Below are positions 59,301 to 64,000 of a stretch of DNA of 64,000 bases, in pieces. This stretch comes from Leuctra nigra (lineage: Eukaryota; Arthropoda; Insecta; Plecoptera; Leuctridae): the NCBI GenBank assembly GCA_934045905.1, contig OW203767.1:16309073-16373072 (forward strand), written 5' to 3'. A model generated the notes under the pieces. That model was not told where the DNA came from. It worked only from the letters and a program-made list of their open reading frames with translations, and did no database searches. Numbering within the stretch: position 1 is the stretch's first letter; each line of letters begins with the position of its first letter. Made by a program: the position numbers and the translations under genes.

Positions 59301-62162
59301 TTTTTTTTAATTTAGTGCATTTTACCAAATTGTCAATCCCATTGAGAATGACCCATTACTTTTTATTCATTCATTGTATGTTTCCAACCATAACAATAAT
59401 ATTTTTCATCTTTTTCTAAAACAAATCTTACACAAAATCTCTGTCAACAACATACTTGGTTCTAGCCTAGTTACAGATCAGTGTGACATTACACACTAGG
59501 TATATAAATACCTACATGTTGTACTGTAAAGTTGTGCACTTCTAGCCAGCTGACGCATGTGAACCACGCAGCCGAGCGCAGTCAGACCGTTTGCATCCTC
59601 GCCGTGCCGGCCACGATGACATGTCACGACTTGCTCACTTACACCGCGGCTTGCCACGGCGACATTCAGCACTTGCGGATCATCAGAGACGGATCGCCCA
59701 ACCAGTACATGGCTCTGCTCACATTCAGGACTCAGGTAGTTGCCATGTGAAACACAACAAAACTATTATAATAATAATCTATAATCTATCCGCTGGTTCC
59801 AATTTAATGGGTCAGGGGGTGCGTGTTCCCACCAACACTAGGGCCGCAGGACTACTGGAGACCGGCTGGCCACGCCTGGCATCTCCTCCTCGTCTTCTTC
59901 TTCTTCCTCCACTTCCAATTGTTCCACAAATTGCCTCCACCTTGTTCTGTCCTCCCACTGTCTTTCAGCCTCCAACTCACTCCAACTTCCTCCTCTCTCC
60001 AAAACATCGTCCATAATAACTCCAATCCATCTCTCTCTTGGTCTTCCTACTCTACGTGGTCCAGAAGTAGCCGACTCAAACACCCGCCGTGGCACTCGCC
60101 CTGTTCCCATCCTCTTCATGTGGCCAAACCACCGAAGCCTCTCTCTGCCCAATTTAAACCCCAATCTCTCTACCCCCAGCTCACTTCTTATCTTCATACT
60201 TCGGATCTTGTCCATTCTTGTGACTAAACTATTATTTTCTAAAATATTATTGGTATTGGTATTAATATTATCATTTTCAAAAGATTATTACTTAGTACAT
60301 ATTAGATATCCCAAGAATTTTACACTATAAAATATGCTTGACTTGCGTAATAATTACTGACGTAATTTTAAGAAAAGTTATGATGCAATTTTTAAATTTA
60401 AACGGAATGAAATTTGTCTTAAGTCTTGTTTTCACATTATCTCCATTAATGGTATGTCAGGAAAGGTTCTACGTTTCAAATCTGCATAGCTATACTACAA
60501 CATTTTTACAACTTTTTATTTACTCCAGTGTTAATTTCCAAGGAAATACGTACTGTACCTATACTGTACTGTACTGAACAAATAAAAATAATGTAAAGTT
60601 CGTTCACGTTTAGAATATCAAGCCGTAATGGCGGCCGTATACTACTGTAGTCTAGCGAACAATTGTATACCTACACATGTAAATATGAATTTAATCAAAA
60701 AATATGTACCTATAAGACGATTGTAGATCACGATAAATCAATTTTATTGAAGTTTTCTAATATTCTACTATTAAAAAGTGTGTATTTCACCTAATTTATA
60801 AAATTTTAATAATACCAAGAAGAAAGTCTTGCCACTGACAGGGCAGTGTTCATGTGAACGACCAATGAACGACGTGATCGACTAAAACGTCAGAAATATT
60901 CTTAACGTGAACAAACTTTACCTATGGCCATTAAGAGAAAAATAGTTAGTTTGCCAATATAGTTAGGTACTAAAGAGATATTGAAATTAAACATTCCTTG
61001 AAAACATCACTTACTATCACATCATTATGTGGTCAGTCCAAGATCTAAGATATTAAAATTTAAAGATTACAAATCGCAGTTTAAAGCTTTTTTACAAACT
61101 CACATCAGTACTATGACTTCATAAGGTAGTCAATGGAAAGTTACGATCCTGTTCTGCTCCGTGTGCAGCAATCTGCATCGGAGTTCTACACAACGTTCAA
61201 CGGTGCGCCGTACAACTCGCTGGAGCCTGACTGCATCTGCCACCTGGTGTTCGTGTCTCGCGTGGAGATTGCGCGCGAGGGGGAGGCCGGCTGCCTGCCG
61301 CCGCCGGGTCACACGGAGCTGCCGACGTGTCCCGTGTGTCTGGAGCGCATGGACGAGTCTGTCGACGGCATTCTCACGATACTCTGCAACCACGCGTTCC
61401 ACGGCAGCTGTCTCGCCAAGTGGGGGGACACCAGGTGAAGGCCGTTCACTTTCTATCTTTCATGTCGTACGAGGTATTTGTCCACTTGGAACCGTAATGG
61501 AGCTAAGAATGAAAATGTCGTATTAAATGGGATAAAAATGTGGTGACCCAGTTTCTCAATTATATTTTGTACATTGGTAGGTACTACCTACTTCTATGAT
61601 GATTGAAATTATAGATGTAAATAAAATATGTGTAATATGTTAGAAAAATCATTCTGGCATTCAAATCAGAAAAGCCTCTCGTATGGTTTTTCTTTTATAT
61701 ATTAAAAAGAGATAAAACCCTATCATAAACATTGCTTGACTGCTTTATCTTCAGGAAATATTAAATGTGTATCTCCCCAGCCAACAAAACATCATTATCA
61801 AAATAATAATAGTTATGAAGAACAAGTGTGGGTTATGCAATCTAAAATCAATGCTCAAGGGGAAAATAAAGGAAAGTGGAGTTAGTTAATTTTATATATA
61901 TATTTTTTTTATCTCTAACTAAACCGATATTAAAGATAATAGGCATATTATTAATAAAAAATAATGTTCAATTTCTTAAGCACCCCTTCCTAATCATTGC
62001 GTACCTGTTTGTGTGCAGTTGCCCCGTGTGCCGTTACGTGCAGACCCCGGAGTTGGTCGAGGACAACCGCTGCCTCGAGTGCCACTCGTGTGATTCGCTG
62101 TGGATCTGCCTGATATGCGGTCACGTCGGCTGCGGAAGATACGTACAGGGTCACGCTTCAGA
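47255..62162 (+). CDS. BRAP: BRCA1-associated protein (BRAP/IMP), exons 1-5
   Basis: BRAP is a cytosolic RING E3 ligase that binds nuclear localisation signals and dampens Ras-MAPK signalling through KSR. Exons: 47255-47339 (MSLAVSLCVIRIE, matching the vertebrate start MSVSLVVIRLE), 55135-55450, 59546-59735, 61169-61434, 62019-62162; all phases agree. Visible protein is about 333 residues. The BRAP2/RRM-like domain is spread over exons 2-4 (FISGNPFVEVTKGILHLF; RIIRDGSPNQYMALLTF; FNGAPYNSLEPD). The RING begins at about residue 251 (CPVCLERMDESVDGILTILC, then CNHAFHGSCLAKW and CPVC). The start of the UBP zinc finger is in exon 5 (CLECHSCDSLWICLICGHVG). The C-terminal half lies beyond the window. 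Introns 1 and 2 (7.8 and 4.1 kb) are filled with mobile elements. Confidence 0.92.
47600..47730. repeat. Inverted relative of the 86-bp repeat, left of the retrotransposon
   Basis: Contains TAAACACTGCTGCCACGGGG and CGCTACCGTGACTGCAGTG, the reverse complement of segments of the 86-bp unit found at 52686-54110. It therefore forms the left arm of a large inverted arrangement interrupted by the retrotransposon. Confidence 0.6.
47879..50734 (-). CDS. Retrotransposon ORF2: endonuclease and reverse transcriptase
   Basis: Open for 951 codons after the ORF1 UAG, in the same frame, with TAG as stop. The APE-type endonuclease is at the start (HLNAQS, GIGETHVND, LMGDLNFNW, SDHEIVGI). The reverse transcriptase follows (FRPINMLGVMDKILERV, SGFRQNHSCESA, FLDFKRAFETVN, HGVPQGSTLGPLLFLMYIND, YADDMV, FKYLGIIID). 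The C-terminal end has a LP-AIKDL segment common to the family. The first ATG (50671) lies after the conserved LNAQS motif, so an independent AUG start would lose part of the endonuclease. Confidence 0.9.
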   Translation of the reverse strand, partial: QLINQEVTLSDTDIVHLNAQSMTKHYNEIMVYISKVSPLIIGIGETHVNDKIYDKEIHIPGYCMIRCNSNSRHTGGVIVYVKNEIKYSIRVNESDSKNGIWFIGIQVIIRGLKCIIYSGYVSPNSKKKKAVCFIEKVFESVKNINCIFILMGDLNFNWYLNTGSVKMLKDIVAGYGHKQIINCPTRITKDSSTLIDVVITNSKMKLKTRIMENVSISDHEIVGINIRNMTEVQEVIENKKSRFIEDWKNYNIDDFRMEMYAKEWNCSELEIDARYELWKNNILSSKEQCVKKIEVKGKERQGNPWFSKEIKEIIQQRNFLYKKAKVTRMPYDWKQYKYCRNQVTRNLREAERVYYERKIDNVKSDSVKMWSTLKKLISTEQKDERPREIVTSDNIIVSEDGVIANEFNRYFINSISDIVESIPDVYMHTVEGETKSTLSEFKRVSMRGLEYEMSTLKHTKGSSDGVQFKLFSDSFKVTKYFLLEFVNMTLVKGYFPTELKESLIIPVPKITNTNNISEFRPINMLGVMDKILERVVHRQICEYLNENNLLYVNQSGFRQNHSCESAVQCLLASWMKDMDEGKVTVAVFLDFKRAFETVNIDILLYKIRYKFGIVGTVYKWLESYLCNRVQRVRYGECISEAEACKHGVPQGSTLGPLLFLMYINDVANECNENCFVNLYADDMVISVSKYNLNEAVEYVNKEMEKIVVWVNVNKLKLNERKCKVMYVGRERHSGINDNNDKVIINGISVECVTEFKYLGIIIDNRLNFKKHIQNVLNKLGKKYGYMCRVGSVLSVWTKILIFNCIVKPHFDFCCTLFYNACKEDVNRLQVMQNKFMRFILRERRMTSSIEMRERLNWCSVEEMVQIAVFMFLFKIDRGYMPGYFKMNKVEHAYDTRSVGVFIDHCKSHKLNNSLFYKGVRAFNTLPAAIKDLDDVNKFKCIITEYVKMKEV
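50735..52093 (-). CDS. Retrotransposon ORF1: PHD finger plus zinc knuckles
   Basis: 452 residues from the first ATG (MANGDEEV). An acidic start is followed by a PHD-type C4HC3 finger at about residues 40-95 (CGRC, QCEGRC, H, C, then YCKPC), a central region likely to multimerise, and C-terminal CCHC knuckles (CFRCCGFGHISSKC, then CGYCAGAHRFEEC). It should be the nucleic-acid-binding chaperone that packages element RNA. The frame ends in UAG directly followed by CAA CUA, and the next frame continues in phase. Confidence 0.85.
   Translation of the reverse strand: MANGDEEVKDDSSERKEARNSSIGESEEEEVCESEVEVKCGRCKKGEGNGKVKAEWIQCEGRCENWYHRQCAWMSESEYKIIKKMKNVLWYCKPCFEKSKKVLPMGINLDIKSKLINMEKSIDLISKSLLKKVSEQEENGVGKLEQEETGAGKLKQAETYSAVVQKKGRLKKDSQLMVIIKPKEGKEGDDTLKVLKESVRPSELGVGISQVKRIGRGEVVVSCDNEMEMKSFIDEATIKMGDSFNVKRHSRNEKTKVMVIGVGKNENNQDKEEWSEEIKKQNDLGLCRIVYIKRNYNGETVNVVLEVEEKVKETLLNNGIKMGWRKCRVVEYVKIIRCFRCCGFGHISSKCRNEVACGYCAGAHRFEECKADYSICTNCLKANERYGCHFDTHHDSRYRNCPILIANMEKEYYKMEIGYEFNSSPREGNVDNSKGSNSVSSKEGQVQKEFTL
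52686..54110 (+). repeat. Tandem array of 86-bp units (interrupted)
   Basis: Units start GTGGCAGCAGTGTTTAGG at 52686, 52772, 52858, 53846, 53932, 54018 and 54100. Spacing is exactly 86 bp except the last (82). Each contains CTACAGTCACGCTACCGTG and a palindromic junction CACGGGGGGCCCCCCGTG. Units are nearly identical, so the array is young or homogenised. The third unit is split by the insert at 52918-53819. Short ORFs across it are by-products. Confidence 0.92.
52918..53819 (-). mobile_element. 5'-truncated CR1-like retrotransposon end inside the array
   Basis: 902 bp. The minus-strand frame 53570-53819 reads DKIDALLGQR...KTLSQRHASYLGPKLFNLLP...FKTCLKFWLRKC, the usual C-terminal tail of CR1/Jockey-type reverse transcriptases. 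The 3' end is a short repeat tail of the type TTGAAATC TTGAATC rather than poly(A). Removing the insert restores a perfect 86-bp unit (60 + 26 bp), so there is no target duplication or deletion. Confidence 0.8.
54876..54893 (+). repeat. poly-G run, 18 nt
   Basis: Eighteen G residues between CTTGA and CCGACTC in BRAP intron 1. Confidence 0.85.
55859..57512. mobile_element. hAT-type element with 8-bp TSD, itself invaded
   Basis: 1654 bp, ends TAGGGTTGGGCGAACC and GGTTCGCCCAACCCTA, flanked by exact TGGATAAG (55851-55858, 57513-57520). Subterminal regions are dense in CGAACC / GGTTCG. Non-autonomous. It carries a second inverted-repeat unit at 56551-56998. Confidence 0.88.
56551..56998. mobile_element. 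Inverted-repeat element nested in the hAT element
   Basis: Left arm CAGAGTGAATGGAAAACACA, then ACAGCCTTGTATAC and GAATAGTGTATCCACTGAACG. The right arm is its near-exact inverse (CGTTCAGTGGATACACTATTC ... TCCATTCGCTCTG). Exact limits uncertain by about 20 bp. Confidence 0.6.
57634..58350. repeat. Cluster of TCATGAATGTTAC motifs
   Basis: The 13-mer TCATGAATGTTAC (or its complement) occurs at least five times here, with further partial copies. A near-palindrome GGTCATGAATGTT-ggt-AACATTCATGACC is at 58141-58169. These lie inside the 3.8-kb element and resemble reiterated protein-binding sites. Confidence 0.65.
58446..59268. mobile_element. hAT-type element with CGTGAG repeats and 8-bp TSD
   Basis: 823 bp, ends TAGAGGTAAGCGCGTGA and TCACGCGCTCACCTCTA, flanked by exact TTCCACAT (58438-58445, 59269-59276). 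Both ends are packed with GTGAG/CTCAC motifs, including four tandem copies of a 24-bp GTGCGTGAGTTGTAATTC unit near 59015-59110. Confidence 0.88.
59770..60225 (-). mobile_element. 5'-truncated non-LTR retrotransposon 3' end
   Basis: 456 bp, same family as 6493-7482. The minus-strand frame is open (MDKIRSMKIRSELGVERLGF, RMGTGRVPRRVFESA, GRPRERW). Flanked by an exact 10-bp repeat AAACTATTAT (59760-59769, 60226-60235). In BRAP intron 3, antisense, 24 bp after exon 3. Confidence 0.88.
60596..60918. mobile_element. MITE with TA target (mariner-like)
   Basis: 323 bp, ends AAGTTCGTTCACGTTTAGAA and TTCTTAACGTGAACAAACTT; flanked by TA (60594-60595, 60919-60920). In BRAP intron 3. Confidence 0.75.
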
Positions 62163-62479
62163 GTAAGTAGCAACTCCCAATGTCTCTCGCAAAACAAGTG
62201 TAGCTCGTTGCAAACTAATTGGATTAGAATTAATAACATTTCAATGACTATTCAACAATAAATTTAAATATGATATGAGCCTTTGAAAATGTAATGAGTT
62301 AATATCCTTTCTCGCTAGATTGGTAGGCATCTCTAGGTACCATTCCTGTTTTTCGATTAGTATTTAGGTACCTAATTACCTAATAATGTTAATTTTCCAG
62401 AAAAATATTAATCGGAAAATTTTCCACTATTTTATAATTTTTTATTCCCTACTGTATTGTCAATTCTCGACTAACTATT

Positions 62480-63115
62480 TGATAGTTGAGCGAGCGTAGC
62501 GAGCGTCACCACGGTACTCTTATGGCACTTTCTCTGTGTTTTTTTTTTTTTTTGTCTGCACTGCCCAGATCAAACCGCACAACCAATCGATCTGAAATTT
62601 TGCACACGTACTAACGTAATCTATGCTGTCTCTGGGATCGTTTTTAAAAGGGATCCTGTGATTGGTTCAAATTTAAAAAAAATTATCTTTCGATTGGTTG
62701 GTCCGTTCAATTTGAAATTTTGAGAAGTCATTACGACCAACATTTTGCCCAATCAAACAAAATTTCATCCAAATCCTCCCTTTGGTTAAAATTAAAAAAA
62801 TATTTCATGTGTTTTTTGAAATTTAAACTAGAACCGTATGACCGATCAACTTAAAACTTTGCATGGTCATTGGGACCAACATTATCTGTTTTTTTGACTT
62901 CTTTCAGACTAATCTGTGTTTAAATCCAAAAGTAATTGACATTTTACGGACATTTTGCGTGTTAGCTGACAAATTTCTCGAAAATGTTAATCACGGCTAC
63001 TTTGACTCTTCAGTTCTAATCCAAGGTAGTTGAGCAAAAACTTTTAAACGCATATGAAACTAATAATGACCGTTCAACAGATCGATCTGCAGGGCGATTG
63101 TATATCTTTCTTAGC
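62480..63115 (+). repeat. Interspersed repeat, GAGCGAGCG family, copy d (longest)
   Basis: Begins GAGCGAGCGTAGCGAGCGTC, CACGGTACTCTTATGGCAC, a T run, CAACCAATCGATCTGAAATT, then several spaced GACCAACATT and GATCGATCTG motifs. No TIRs, long ORFs or poly(A). The internal CCAATCGATCTGAAATTTTG-type segment recurs with variation at about 130-bp steps, suggesting internal reiteration. Confidence 0.55.
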
Positions 63116-63137
63116 CGAGATAATGGATCGTTATCTA

Positions 63138-63868
63138 CAGTAAACCCTCGTTATTTCGAACTCGGATAATTCGAATTTGAGGTTAATTCGAACTATCTGG
63201 GTGGTCCCAGTGGCCAGAATAGGGTTTTCTATGTTATTTCATTTTGATAATTCGAATTTTAGGTTATTTCGAAATTCGAATTGAATTAAAGTCCCAGCCC
63301 ATGTATTTACTTGGATAAAATTGCTTTAATTCGAATTTTTCTTCAAAAGTGTGGGTTTGTATAAAATTCATAACGCGTGATATATTACGCGCAATAACTT
63401 GGAGCCAGCGCCATGCGCCGCAGGCAGAATAGGGGGGTGCGCCGCAGCGGACTGCTCAGAGCATGGCTCGCGCACAAGCGCGGCGTGGCTCGGCTATCCT
63501 CGTGTTTTAGATCGGGTGCGTCCGCCTCGGCTATCCTCGTGTGTTCGATCGGGTGCGTCCGCCTCTAGACTTACTGACGACGTGGCGACTGGCGGCATTT
63601 CACCCCTCACGCCTCGAGCTAGACTAGCTAGCCTAAACAAACAAGTGTGGCTGTGTCAAAGTTTCGTAAACAAGTTTTGACGATGGCTCCGAAGAAATAC
63701 CACGAACTGAAATTAAGTGAGAAGGTGGCGCTTCTAAAAGAAGTAGATTCAATAATATGCACCTTGGCTTCCTTTTCCCCAATCCCCTCATTATTTTAAT
63801 TTGAATTTTTTTAATTCGAATTGCAATTTTTTGGGTCCCTTTGAGTTCGAATTAACGAGGGTTTACTG
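63138..63868 (+). mobile_element. Internally deleted pogo/Tigger-type transposon
   Basis: 731 bp, ends CAGTAAACCCTCGTTATTTC and AATTAACGAGGGTTTACTG, flanked by TA (63136-63137, 63869-63870). At 63683 an ATG opens MAPKKYHELKLSEKVALLKE, the start of a CENP-B-type helix-turn-helix as in Tigger transposases. About 23 codons later the transposase is lost by a deletion and the frame stops. GC-rich leader at 63400-63660. In BRAP intron 5. Confidence 0.87.
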
Positions 63869-64000
63869 TATACCAATTGATGAAAGTAAACTATTAATAT
63901 CATTGTTAATCATTTGAATTATGCAAAATCTACGAGGATATGACATATAATTACATTATTTATCTCAGGAAGTCGACTTTACGCACTTTGAATTGTTTTA

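Larger units (their letters stand above)
55586..59354. mobile_element. 3.8-kb inverted-repeat element filling BRAP intron 2
   Basis: Ends GGGTCATTCTCAATGGGATT and AATCCCATTGAGAATGACCC; the inverted match is perfect for 23 bp and extends to about 28. Flanked by ATTA on both sides (55582-55585, 59355-59358), suggesting a 4-bp duplication. No transposase frame. It contains two later hAT insertions (55859-57512, 58446-59268) and a cluster of TCATGAATGTTAC motifs. Superfamily unknown. Confidence 0.72.

Noticed and set aside
63970..64000. Possible next BRAP exon after an AG at 63969
   Set aside because: In the required phase it reads EKSTLRTLNCF, which does not fit the expected UBP-finger sequence; the other frames do not fit convincingly either.
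1..64000. CRISPR arrays, bacterial operons, tRNA or rRNA genes
   Set aside because: None seen. Direct repeats present are eukaryotic satellites or transposon ends, and the only tRNA-like sequence is the SINE head near 46400.

Overview
The window is eukaryotic nuclear DNA, almost certainly from an arthropod and most likely an insect. Coding exons are GC-rich and split by AT-rich introns with GT-AG borders. The protein-coding genes are ordinary animal genes: RIM-binding protein, Tom70, a TLDc protein of the MEAK7 type, IFT139/TTC21B, a NATD1-type acetyltransferase and BRAP. The spaces between exons are crowded with non-LTR retrotransposon pieces, hAT, mariner, pogo and piggyBac-like non-autonomous elements, and a tRNA-derived SINE. 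I cannot fix the species. A hemipteran-like insect is a guess from the repeat style only.

Layout, left to right. 1-19236 (+): the last 13 exons found of Rbp (FN3 repeats, SH3-II, SH3-III, proline/glycine-rich tail). The joined exons stay in phase to the stop only if a 32-nt microexon at 14471-14502 is included, or if it is skipped together with use of an acceptor 13 nt downstream. 22211-27988 (-): a seven-exon gene for a single-pass membrane protein with a JmjC/cupin-like domain. An intronless Tom70 gene (24466-26178, -) sits inside its largest intron. 28398-35672 (+): a ten-exon MEAK7-like gene that shares a 409-bp divergent promoter region with the previous gene. 38958-44300 (-): TTC21B in two exons, one of them 3.6 kb. 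44406-44896 (-): a NATD1-like gene 105 bp upstream of TTC21B. 47255 to beyond 62162 (+): BRAP exons 1-5, with the rest of the gene lying past the window.

The BRAP introns are the accessory zone. Intron 1 holds a nearly complete two-ORF non-LTR retrotransposon (47731-52314, antisense), an 86-bp satellite-like array, and a second, 5'-truncated retrotransposon dropped seamlessly into that array. Intron 2 is mostly a 3.8-kb inverted-repeat element that carries two hAT elements with exact 8-bp target duplications, one of which contains a further element. Intron 3 has a truncated retrotransposon and a mariner-type MITE. The partial intron 5 has an internally deleted pogo/Tigger element.

The observation I find most interesting is in the complete retrotransposon. 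ORF1 and ORF2 lie in the same frame, separated by a single UAG in the context UAG-CAA-CUA, which fits the tobamovirus-type readthrough consensus UAG-CAR-YYA. The endonuclease frame has no AUG before its conserved start. This suggests an ORF1-ORF2 fusion made by stop-codon readthrough. All exon joins were derived by hand from splice signals, phase and family resemblance; no searches were run.
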